Origin: an uncultured Thermoleophilia bacterium
GTDB taxonomy: Bacteria; Actinomycetota; Thermoleophilia; UBA2241
Direction: 5' to 3'
DNA: 37,265 nucleotides
NCBI GenBank assembly: GCA_903862845.1
Contig: CAIOZS010000216.1
Location: 1-37,265 of the forward strand
The translations under genes and the position numbers were made by a program. This document shows, piece by piece, positions 8,308 to 15,387 of this stretch. How positions within the stretch are numbered: position 1 is the first letter of the stretch; each line of letters opens with the position of its first letter. Under the pieces are notes generated by a model, which worked only from the letters and a program-made list of their open reading frames with translations, made no database searches and was not told the DNA's origin.

Positions 8308-9750
8308 ATGACGTACCTCTCCGAGGTGGAGAGGCAGTTCGTCCACGAGCAGACGATGCGCGTCCTCGCGGAGGTCGGCGTCGGCTACAACTCGGCGGCC
8401 GCGATCGACCTGCTCGAGGAGGCCGGCGCCGAGGTCGATCGGGCGCGCCTGCGCGCGCGGCTCCCGTGGGAGCTCGTCGAGCGCTGCCTCAGGACCTGTC
8501 CGCGCCGGGTACGCCTGGCGGGACGCGCGCCGGGCACAGACGTCGTGCTCGGGGACGGCTCGCTCACCTTCTGCACGGACGGCACGGGCACGTACATGTA
8601 CGACGACGTCACCGGGATCCGCAGCGAAGGCACGGCGCAGGCGCTGCGGCAGGTGATGCGCCTGTTCGACGCGCTTCCCGAGGTGGACTATGCGTGGCCT
8701 TCCATCTCGGCCCGCGACCTCGACCCGCTGACGGCCGGTCTGGAGATCGAAGCGATATCGCTGGACTGCTTCAGCAGGCATATTCAGGACGAGGTCCGCG
8801 AGGCGGCGCACGTGAAGCCGCTGCTGGAGATCCTTGAGGCGGTGGCCGGTGGCTCTCTTTGGGACCGGCCCGTCTTCAGCACGATCAACTGCACCATCGC
8901 CCCTCTGCAGCACGAGCGCGAGATGACTGCGGCGACGATGGAGCTCGTCAAGGCCGGCGTGCCGGTGTTGATCCTGCCGATGCCCCTCAGCGGCACGACC
9001 TCGCCGATGACCGTCCTCGGCACGACCATCGTCAACATGGCCGAGCTGCTCAGCGCCGTCGTGCTCTTCCAGCTCGCGCAGCCCGGCTGCGGGCTGATCT
9101 CCGGAGTGGGTGCGGCGGTCGCCAATATGCGCACCGGCGCCTACCTCTGCGGAGCGCCCGAGGTCGGGCTCATCAACGTGATCTGCATCGAGATGAGCCG
9201 TTTCTACGGACTGCCGGTGACCGGCAGCGCCGTGACCAGCGACGCCAAAGCGAGCAACCTGCAGGCCGGCTCCGAGGGCATGCTCACCGGTCTCGCCTGC
9301 GCCCTCGCGGGGGCCGACAGCATGCTGGCCTTCGGCCTGATGGACGGCGCCGAGACGGTGAGCCTGGCCAAGATCATCCTGGACTGCGACGTCGTGGGCG
9401 CGATCAAGCGCTTCGCCCGGGAGGACCCCATTGACGCCATGACGGCGCTCACCGGCGACATCGCCGCCGTGGGGGTAGGCGGGCACTTCTTGGGCGCGAG
9501 GAGCACGCGGCAGTTCTACCGCGCGGGCGAGCTCTGGCAGCCGCGCGTGTTCCAGCGAGACCCGTTCGAGACCTACGCCGGCGGGAGCCTGATCGACGAC
9601 GCGGCCGAACAGGCCCGCGAGCTGCTGGCCGCTCACGCAGTGCCGCCTCTCGCCGACGATGTCGCCGCTGAGATCGAGCGCGTCCTCGAGAGCTACGCGC
9701 GGAGTGTGGGCGCCCCCGAGTCGCGCATCCGCTGGCGCGAGCCTGCGTGA
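8308..9750 (+). CDS. MttB-superfamily (non-pyrrolysine) methyltransferase, paralogue 2
   Basis: A 480-residue paralogue of its two neighbours, colinear throughout (NCTIAPLQHE, NMAELLSAVVLFQLAQPGC, GAAVANMRTG, DAKASNLQAGSEGM, STRQFYRAGELWQP). The predicted role is the same: corrinoid-dependent demethylation of a methylated or quaternary amine, with a different substrate likely. The first ATG (8308) has no well-placed SD. An in-frame CTG at 8293 lies four bases after GAGGAGGG and would give the N-terminus (M)ARARMTYLSE, which aligns exactly with the starts of paralogues 1 and 3, so translation may begin at 8293. The protein has a slightly longer C-terminal tail than its paralogues. The reading frame has no internal stop. 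Confidence 0.88.
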   Translation: MTYLSEVERQFVHEQTMRVLAEVGVGYNSAAAIDLLEEAGAEVDRARLRARLPWELVERCLRTCPRRVRLAGRAPGTDVVLGDGSLTFCTDGTGTYMYDDVTGIRSEGTAQALRQVMRLFDALPEVDYAWPSISARDLDPLTAGLEIEAISLDCFSRHIQDEVREAAHVKPLLEILEAVAGGSLWDRPVFSTINCTIAPLQHEREMTAATMELVKAGVPVLILPMPLSGTTSPMTVLGTTIVNMAELLSAVVLFQLAQPGCGLISGVGAAVANMRTGAYLCGAPEVGLINVICIEMSRFYGLPVTGSAVTSDAKASNLQAGSEGMLTGLACALAGADSMLAFGLMDGAETVSLAKIILDCDVVGAIKRFAREDPIDAMTALTGDIAAVGVGGHFLGARSTRQFYRAGELWQPRVFQRDPFETYAGGSLIDDAAEQARELLAAHAVPPLADDVAAEIERVLESYARSVGAPESRIRWREPA

Positions 9751-9959
9751 GCGACGAGCACGTGCTCCTCGGCGTCACGTACGTGTCCGTTCTTCCGCAC
9801 GTACGGCTGCGCCGCGGTGGCGTTCGGCCACGAGCGCGATATCCTCATGGGTGAACGCCCGCGCCGCGAGCAGTTCGGCCGCGGCTGCGAACCGCGGGCG
9901 CTGACGAAACGGATCGACGACACCGGCCCGCCGGATGGGCCGCGAAGCAAGGGGGAGGC
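9751..9959 (+). promoter_or_regulatory. mttB-like 2/3 spacer with clustered CACGT palindromes
   Basis: A 209-base spacer, the longest gap in the cluster. It holds a perfect 12-base palindrome 'gagcacgtgctc' (9756-9767), a 10-base palindrome 'cacgtacgtg' (9776-9785), and an inverted repeat 'cgtacgtg'/'cacgtacg' (9778-9785 and 9798-9805). Three ACGT-core sites within 50 bases look like a binding site or a processed hairpin. No recognisable gene lies in the spacer; short ORFs in it resemble nothing I know. Confidence 0.35.
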
Positions 9960-11384
9960 GTGGCACGACCGCGACTGAGCTATCTGACCGACAGTGACAA
10001 GGAGCTCGTCCACGAGCAGACGCTGCGCGTGCTCGCCGAGGTCGGCGTCGGCTACGGCACGCCGACACTGACCGCGCTGCTCGCCGACGCAGGCGCGACC
10101 GTGGACGCCGAGGCGCTCACTGCGAAGCTGCCGTGGGAGCTCATCCAGCGCTGCCTGAAGATGGTCCCGCGAGACGTTCATCTGGCGGGGCGCGATCCGG
10201 CCTACGACTGCTGGATCAACGACCAGGGGATGCTATACACGAGCGACGGCGCCGCCACCTACATGCTCGACGACCTGACCGGTGAGCGGCACGAAGGCAC
10301 CGCCGCCGATCTGGCCACGATGATGTGCCTCTACGACGCGATGCCCGAGATCGACTTCACCTGGGCCACCATCACCCCCGGCGACGTTGACGCGCGAGTC
10401 GGCAACCTCGAGATGGCGCGCATCACGTACGAGAGCTCGCGCAAGCATCTGCAGGACGAGGTCCGGCATCCAGACCAGGTGCCGGTGTTCATCGACATGC
10501 TCCAGGCGATCGCCGGAGCGCCGCTCCGCGAGCGCCCGATCTGGTCGGCGACCAACTGCACGATCGCTCCGCTGCAGCACGACGCCGAGATGACCGAGGC
10601 GCACATCCTCATGGCGCGAGCCGGCTGCCCCATCTTCGTGCTGCCGATGCCCCAGATGGGTACGACCGGGCCAATGAGCGTGCTTGGTACCAGCGTCGTC
10701 AACATGGCCGAGCTGCTGAGCGCGGTCGTGCTGTTCCAGCTCGCGGCCCCCGGGTGCGCGATGGTCTCCGCCGTCGGCTCGGCCGTCGCGGAGATGCGCA
10801 GCGGTCTTTACCTGTCGGGGACGCCCGAAGACGGGCTCATCAACCTCACCTGCATCGAGATGAGCAAGTTCTACGGGCTGCGCAGCCAGGGCAGCGCCGT
10901 GAGCTGCGACGCCAAGGCCTGCGACCTGCAGGCCGGCGCCGAGGGTATGCTCACGGGACTGGCGACGGCTCTCGCCGGGGCCGACGTCATGCTCGCCTTC
11001 GGCCTCATGGACAGCGCCCAGACGGCGAGCCTGGCGAAGACGGTGCTCGACGCCGACACGGTTAACGCCATTGAGCGCTTTCTGCGCGACGATCCGATTG
11101 ACGAGGCGCGTGCGCTGGTCGACGACATCGTCGCGGTTGGCATCGGCGGGCACTACTTGACGCGCAAGAGCACGCGGCAGTTCTATCGCGCCGGTGAGCT
11201 CTGGCAACCGCGGCTCTGGCACCGGGAGTCGTTCGAGCACTACGTCGACACTCCACTTGTGAAGGACGCCTGGGAACGCGCCCACGAGCTGATCGAGAAC
11301 AACGACGTGCCGCCGCTGCCCGAAGACGTTCAGCGGCACGTGAGCACGCTCATCGCCGACTACCTGCGCAGCCGCGAGCAATGA
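9960..11384 (+). CDS. MttB-superfamily (non-pyrrolysine) methyltransferase, paralogue 3
   Basis: A 474-residue third tandem member, very similar to paralogues 1 and 2 by eye over its full length (NCTIAPLQHD, NMAELLSAVVLFQLAAPGC, GSAVAEMRSG, NLTCIEMSKF, DAKACDLQAGAEGM). The GTG start at 9960 follows the purine run AAGGGGGAGG closely; the spacing is short, but the N-terminus MARPRLSYL agrees with paralogue 1. Its stop codon overlaps the next gene's start as ATGA, so the SpeE-like/IscX fusion is translationally coupled to it. A methyltransferase acting on a quaternary or tertiary amine through a corrinoid protein is the family expectation; neither substrate nor corrinoid partner can be told from this window. 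Confidence 0.88.
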   Translation: MARPRLSYLTDSDKELVHEQTLRVLAEVGVGYGTPTLTALLADAGATVDAEALTAKLPWELIQRCLKMVPRDVHLAGRDPAYDCWINDQGMLYTSDGAATYMLDDLTGERHEGTAADLATMMCLYDAMPEIDFTWATITPGDVDARVGNLEMARITYESSRKHLQDEVRHPDQVPVFIDMLQAIAGAPLRERPIWSATNCTIAPLQHDAEMTEAHILMARAGCPIFVLPMPQMGTTGPMSVLGTSVVNMAELLSAVVLFQLAAPGCAMVSAVGSAVAEMRSGLYLSGTPEDGLINLTCIEMSKFYGLRSQGSAVSCDAKACDLQAGAEGMLTGLATALAGADVMLAFGLMDSAQTASLAKTVLDADTVNAIERFLRDDPIDEARALVDDIVAVGIGGHYLTRKSTRQFYRAGELWQPRLWHRESFEHYVDTPLVKDAWERAHELIENNDVPPLPEDVQRHVSTLIADYLRSREQ

Positions 11385-12358
11385 AGCCGGGGGGCGCCCG
11401 CGCGACGCGCACGGCGCCCGTGCGCGTGTGGCCGGCCGGCGTGAGCGCGGTGGTCGAGGTGCTCGAGCGCGAAGCGGGGCGCAGCGGCGAGCTGGTGCTG
11501 CGCCGCAGCGGCGCCGCTCTCGAGGTGATCCTGAACGGCGCCTTCCTCATCTCTACCGCCAACGAGGTCTCCAGCCGCGCCATGGTGACGGCCGCCCTGC
11601 CGCACCTCGCCGGCGACGCTCTCGAGGTGCTCATCGGCGGCCTCGGCCTCGGCTACGCTCTCGACGAAGCGCTCGCCGGCGGGCGCGTCTCGGGCGTGAC
11701 CGTGGCGGAGTACGAGCCGGCGATCGTGCGCTGGTTTCGCGCCTACGGGGAGGGGCGCGCGGAGCGCGCCGCCGCCGGCGAGCGCGCCGGGCAAGCCACC
11801 ATTGCGGTCGCGGACGTGGTCGACGTGCTGAAGGCACGCCCGGAGGGCTTCGATCTGGTTGCGCTCGACACCGACAACGGCCCGGACTGGCTGGTGCGCG
11901 AGGCCAACGCCGGCCTCTACTCCGAGGCCGGCGTGCAGCTCGCGTGCCGCGCCCTGCGGCCGGGCGGAGCCGTCGTCTTCTGGTCACCCGAACGCTACAC
12001 CGGGTTCGAGCGGTCGCTGGCCGGGGTCTTCGCTCGTGTCGAGCGCGTCTCTGCCTTCGATGTCGTGCAGGGCCGCCGTCACGAGTACACCATGTACGTG
12101 GGTCTGCGGGACGACGCCCGTCGCGAGGATAGGATAGGTGCAGAGGCTGAAGGAGGCCGCATGGGGCTCACATGGACGGAGCCGGGCGAGATAGCTTGGG
12201 CGTTGATCGACGCGCACCCGGACGCAGACCCTCTCGATCTCAACTTCGTGGATTTGCAGCGCATGATCGTGGCGCTTCCCGACTTCGGCGACGATCCCGA
12301 CGAGGCCAGCGAGACCAGGCTCGAGGCCGTCGTGGTGGCTTGGCATGAGCAGCGCTGA
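11381..12358 (+). CDS. Spermidine-synthase-like protein fused to IscX
   Basis: A 325-residue protein of two parts. Residues ~1-245 have a Rossmann methyltransferase-like fold of the spermidine synthase family: motif I VLIGGLGLGYALDEAL, acidic strand VTVAEYEP, and FDLVALDTDNGPDWL. Residues ~261-325 are a complete IscX (YfhJ) protein: MGLTWTEPGEIAWAL, FVDLQRMIVALPDFGDDP and LEAVVVAWHEQ correspond to E. coli IscX end to end. The linker (DARREDRIGAEAEGGR) is polar and contains no stop. A strong SD (TGAAGGAGG) lies inside the linker, five bases before the IscX ATG at 12161, so IscX may also be made separately. The gene is ATGA-coupled to mttB-like 3 and overlaps the Lon-domain gene by 14 bases. 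No iscS or iscU is nearby. The activity of the SpeE-like part is unknown. Confidence 0.8.
   Translation: MKPGGARATRTAPVRVWPAGVSAVVEVLEREAGRSGELVLRRSGAALEVILNGAFLISTANEVSSRAMVTAALPHLAGDALEVLIGGLGLGYALDEALAGGRVSGVTVAEYEPAIVRWFRAYGEGRAERAAAGERAGQATIAVADVVDVLKARPEGFDLVALDTDNGPDWLVREANAGLYSEAGVQLACRALRPGGAVVFWSPERYTGFERSLAGVFARVERVSAFDVVQGRRHEYTMYVGLRDDARREDRIGAEAEGGRMGLTWTEPGEIAWALIDAHPDADPLDLNFVDLQRMIVALPDFGDDPDEASETRLEAVVVAWHEQR
12161..12358 (+). CDS. iscX: IscX produced from an internal start (alternative product)
   Basis: The last 65 codons of the preceding ORF form a full-length IscX by themselves. IscX is a small acidic protein that binds IscS and modulates Fe-S cluster assembly. The ATG at 12161 has the near-ideal SD 'aaggagg' five bases upstream, better than that of most genes in the window. 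Either IscX is made both fused and free, or the upstream gene has lost its own stop codon. The conserved FDDDP-type acidic motif is present as DFGDDP. Confidence 0.55.
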   Translation: MGLTWTEPGEIAWALIDAHPDADPLDLNFVDLQRMIVALPDFGDDPDEASETRLEAVVVAWHEQR

Positions 12359-12974
12359 GGAGGCCACCCTCGGGCTCTTCCCGCTGGGCCTCGTGCTGCT
12401 GCCCGGCGAGGTGGTGCCGCTGCACATCTTCGAGGAGCGCTACAAGCTGCTCGTGCACGAACGGCTCGACGGCGGCGAGCTCGGCATCGTCCTCACGGAG
12501 AACGGCGAGCTGCACGAGTGCGGGTGCACCGCGCGCGTGGCTGAGCTTCTCGAAGAGCTCGACGACGGGCGCATGAACATCCTCGTCGAGGGCGGGCGGC
12601 GTTTTCGCCTTCTGGAGCTGCGCTCGCCGGCCGACCCGGAGGCTCAGTACCTCAGCGGCCTGATCGACTACTACGAGGATGAGGAGCCCGAGGCGCCGGC
12701 GGCGCTGCGTGCCGGCGTGCTTGAGGTCTTTCGCAAGATGCTCCTTCTGATGGACGTGGAGTCGCCGAAAGAGCCGGTCGGCGCAGGCGCGCTTTCCTTT
12801 CGCGTGGCGGCCGCCTTCGACTTCGGCGCGCCGCTCAAACAGGAGCTGCTCGAATCTCTCAGCGAGGCGCAGCGCCTCGAGACCCTTCTCCGCGTCATGG
12901 AGGCGCTGCTGCCTCAGCTCAAGCTGCGCAAGGACCGCGAACAAGCTATCCGCGGCAACGGCAAGGGGTATTAG
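12345..12974 (+). CDS. LON peptidase substrate-binding domain protein
   Basis: A 209-residue protein made only of a Lon N-terminal (PUA-like) domain, with no AAA ATPase or Ser-Lys protease part. The typical start LGLFPLGLVLLPGEVVPLHIFEERY and the strand NILVEGGRRFRLLEL are present, followed by a helical C-terminal half. Such stand-alone proteins are widespread and poorly characterised. The ATG overlaps the end of the IscX ORF by 14 bases, so it is probably translated from the same message. It ends nine bases before the convergent MDR gene. Confidence 0.85.
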   Translation: MSSAEEATLGLFPLGLVLLPGEVVPLHIFEERYKLLVHERLDGGELGIVLTENGELHECGCTARVAELLEELDDGRMNILVEGGRRFRLLELRSPADPEAQYLSGLIDYYEDEEPEAPAALRAGVLEVFRKMLLLMDVESPKEPVGAGALSFRVAAAFDFGAPLKQELLESLSEAQRLETLLRVMEALLPQLKLRKDREQAIRGNGKGY

Positions 12975-12983
12975 AAGCCGCGA

Positions 12984-13958
12984 CTACGGCAGCAGCACGA
13001 TCTTGCCGAGGTGCGGGCCGGCAAGCAGCTCGTGGGCGCGGCGCGCGTCGGCCAGGGGCAGCGACTCTCCGATCACCGGCCTGACCTTGCCCTCCGCCGC
13101 CATCCGCCCGATCTCGGCGGCGATGGCGGCCACGCCGGCGCGCTTCGCGTTGCTCAGGTTCATGAACAGCAGCGTGGCGTCTTTGGCGAGCGCCTCGCCG
13201 ATGGGCACCGCGGCCTCCGGCGACGGACCCTGCCCGGTGCACACGATGCGCCCGCCCGTGGCAACGAGGCCGATATCGGCGGGAAGGTTCACGCTGACGA
13301 CGAGCTCGTGCACCAGGTCGACGCCCTTGCCGCCAGTCAGCTCCAGAGTGCGGGCGACGACGTCCTCAGTCTTGTAGTCGATGACCTCGTCGGCGCCGAG
13401 GCTGCGCGCGAGGTCCGCCTCTGCGGCGCCGGCCACGGTGGCGAGCACCCGCGCCCCCAGGGCCTTGGCGAGCTGCACTGAGGCGGAGCCGACGCCGCCG
13501 GCCGCGCCCTGCACGAGCACGGTCTCGCCGGGCTGCAGGGCTCCACGCCGCACGAGGCCGTAGTAGGCGGCGGGGAAGACCATGCCCAGCGCCGCCGCCT
13601 CGGCGAACGACAGGCCGGCAGGCACGGGGACGGCCTGGGCCTCGGCGAGCACGACGTACTCGGCGTAGCTGCCCTCACTGCCGACGCCGAGGCCGCTGAA
13701 GAAGACCTGGTCACCCGGCTTGACGGCGGTGATCTCGGCGCCGACCGTCTCGACGACGCCCGCCCCGTCGGAGCCGAGGATCTTCGGCGGCTGCTTCGGC
13801 GTGGGGAAGCGGTTTTCGCGGACCGAGACGTCGATGGGATTCACCGTCGCGGCCGCGACGCGGACGAGGATCTGGTTCGCCTGCGGCGTGGGCTTCTGGA
13901 CCTCTTCGTACACCAGGACCTCGGGACCGCCGTACTCGTGGATCCGCACCGCTTTCAT
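12984..13958 (-). CDS. NADPH:quinone oxidoreductase-like MDR family protein
   Basis: A 324-residue medium-chain dehydrogenase/reductase of the zinc-free quinone oxidoreductase type. The N-terminal GroES-like domain starts MKAVRIHEYGGPEVL and carries DGAGVVETVG. The NADP-binding domain has VQGAAGGVGSASVQLAK and YKTEDVV. The structural and catalytic zinc ligands of alcohol dehydrogenases are absent. It probably reduces quinones or enones with NADPH. The ATG has a GAGGAGG SD. It seems monocistronic, being preceded by the terminator-like hairpin of the DUF4349 gene. Confidence 0.87.
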   Translation of the reverse strand: MKAVRIHEYGGPEVLVYEEVQKPTPQANQILVRVAAATVNPIDVSVRENRFPTPKQPPKILGSDGAGVVETVGAEITAVKPGDQVFFSGLGVGSEGSYAEYVVLAEAQAVPVPAGLSFAEAAALGMVFPAAYYGLVRRGALQPGETVLVQGAAGGVGSASVQLAKALGARVLATVAGAAEADLARSLGADEVIDYKTEDVVARTLELTGGKGVDLVHELVVSVNLPADIGLVATGGRIVCTGQGPSPEAAVPIGEALAKDATLLFMNLSNAKRAGVAAIAAEIGRMAAEGKVRPVIGESLPLADARRAHELLAGPHLGKIVLLP

Positions 13959-13980
13959 CGTCGCCTCCTCGCGCCGCCGT

Positions 13981-14021
13981 GTTGCCGCCTCGCGTCCAGA
14001 CTCTACCCGCGAGGCGGCAAC
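13981..14021 (-). terminator. Terminator downstream of the DUF4349-like gene
   Basis: A perfect 14-bp inverted repeat ('gttgccgcctcgcg' / 'cgcgaggcggcaac') with a 13-base loop lies 20 bases past the stop of the gene at 14041 and before the MDR gene start. There is no T tract. Confidence 0.65.
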
Positions 14022-14040
14022 GTCTATCGAAGCAGGGCGC

Positions 14041-15093
14041 TCAGGCCGGCAGCGACGGCTGCGCCGGCTGCCGGCGGCCGCGCCGCACCCGGCGCGCGAC
14101 GAACCACGCGACGAGGCCTATGCCACCGAACACGACCACGAAAGGCAGCAGGGCGGTGAGCACCAGGCCGGTGACGCGGGCGCCGTGACCGAGCACCTTG
14201 ATGGAGTGCAGCAAGGTGCCCGAAAACGTGTCGGTCGGGTCTGTGGCTGCGGCCTGCGGCACGCCCTTCTCGCGCAGGAAGATCGAGAGGGTGCCGTAGG
14301 TCGTGGTCTCACGCAGCGACTTGAGCTGGGCGCTCAGCTGCTCGATGGTGAGCTGCACGTTGTCGATGCGATCCTGGACGGCGAGCATCTGGTTGACGTT
14401 GTCGGTGGCGGCCAGGAAACGGACCAGACGCTGCTCCACGGCGTGGTAGTGGCGCAGGCGCGCCTGGAGGTCGACGTACTGCGACGTGACGTCTTCGCTC
14501 GACGTTGACACGCTCTGCACGTCGCCGAGAGCGGCGAACCGCTTCACGGCGACGTCGAAGCTGCGCTCGGGCACGCGCACGCTGAGCGTGGCGTACGGGT
14601 GCGTCGCGATGGTACTGGCGGGCTCGGCGCTCGTGGAGGAGGCAGCCCCGGAGTCGAGCGCGAGGGGCTGGGCGAGGCCCGGCAAACCAGGCGACTCGCT
14701 GCCGAGGGCGCTGGACATCACGTAGCCGCCCATGCCCAGGGTCATCGCGTTGATGCGGTCGACGCTGGACAGGAGCGTGCCGCGGGCGACCAGCAGCGAG
14801 AGATCGCCGGTCCGCACGAGGTGGTGGGTGGAGAAGGCGGAGGCCGGCGGCACGGCTGCGGCGATGTCGCCACCGGTGCTCTTCGAGGCGGTGTCCGCCC
14901 CGACGCCCTGCACCGCCTCGCCGGCGCCGGCGCTGCCGGCAGCGTCGAGGGCGGCAGAAGCGCGGTTCGCCGCCGGCTCGCTGGCGGTGCCCGCCAAGCC
15001 GCCCCGGCTGAGCACGCCGACGACGGCGAACACAACTAGTAGCGCCACGGCGACGGCGGGGATAAGGATCCTGAGTCTCGGTCTGCGCCCCAT
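14041..15093 (-). CDS. DUF4349 domain-containing membrane protein
   Basis: A 350-residue protein with a basic N-terminus followed by a membrane helix (IPAVAVALLVVFAVVGVL, about 9-26), an Ala/Ser/Gly-rich outer linker, a folded region (THHLVRTGDLSLLV, YATLSVRVPERSFDVAVKRFAALG, VTSQYVDLQARL), a heptad-like helix (AVQDRIDNVQLTIEQLSAQLKSLRE) and a C-terminal helix (FVVVFGGIGLVAWFVA) ending in a basic tail. This order matches DUF4349 proteins, whose function is unknown. The ORF track begins at 15240, but the ATG at 15093 has the strong SD GAGGAGGAGG and starts directly at the signal anchor. Confidence 0.82.
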   Translation of the reverse strand: MGRRPRLRILIPAVAVALLVVFAVVGVLSRGGLAGTASEPAANRASAALDAAGSAGAGEAVQGVGADTASKSTGGDIAAAVPPASAFSTHHLVRTGDLSLLVARGTLLSSVDRINAMTLGMGGYVMSSALGSESPGLPGLAQPLALDSGAASSTSAEPASTIATHPYATLSVRVPERSFDVAVKRFAALGDVQSVSTSSEDVTSQYVDLQARLRHYHAVEQRLVRFLAATDNVNQMLAVQDRIDNVQLTIEQLSAQLKSLRETTTYGTLSIFLREKGVPQAAATDPTDTFSGTLLHSIKVLGHGARVTGLVLTALLPFVVVFGGIGLVAWFVARRVRRGRRQPAQPSLPA

Positions 15094-15383
15094 GGTCTTC
15101 CTCCTCCTCGGGCCGCGCTGGCCGCGGCCGGTGTACCATGCGGTGAGACGCGGCCGTTCCCGCCGGGGTTCGCCGGCGCGGCCCATGCGGCCGCGCCGCC
15201 AGGGTACGTGCAGGACCGTCCCTGGGAAGACAAGGTGCACGTCACCGGGGAGCTGCGCGCCGACCTGCGGCTCGGCCGGACGGTCGCCGGCGACGCGGCA
15301 GTCGTCCCCGGCGCCGAAACCGGGCTGTTCCTCAGACAGGTCGTGCGCGCCGGCAGACGGGGCCGGTGCTGTCGCGCGGCCTG
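15094..15383. other. Intergenic region between DUF4349-like gene and putA
   Basis: A 290-base gap. It should contain the promoter of the DUF4349-like gene, but no clear -35/-10 pair was found. The putA-proximal part has coding-like composition on the plus strand (see the small ORF at 15208). No clear terminator for putA was seen. Confidence 0.4.
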
Positions 15384-15387
15384 CTAG
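15208..15387 (+). CDS. Possible small protein or gene remnant (59 aa)
   Basis: A short GTG-initiated ORF, below the size limit of the ORF track. Its third codon positions are almost all G or C while its second positions are mixed, as in real genes here. The product reads VQDRPWEDKVHVTGELRADL and on, and I do not recognise it. Its TAG stop shares the tetranucleotide CTAG with the TAG stop of convergent putA. The SD is weak (AGGG). The frame stays open upstream without an obvious better start, so it may be the tail of a decayed gene. Confidence 0.3.
   Translation: MQDRPWEDKVHVTGELRADLRLGRTVAGDAAVVPGAETGLFLRQVVRAGRRGRCCRAAC

Noticed and set aside
5920-9636. 1238-codon minus-strand ORF
   Set aside because: It lies opposite the MttB-like genes, which have clear family motifs and SD sites. 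Its product is Arg/Gly/His/Asp-rich with no domain pattern, as expected of an antisense frame in GC-rich DNA.
6730-11384. Pyrrolysine-type MttB with in-frame TAG read-through
   Set aside because: All three genes are full-length ORFs of normal family size without any in-frame TAG, so they are non-pyrrolysine members.
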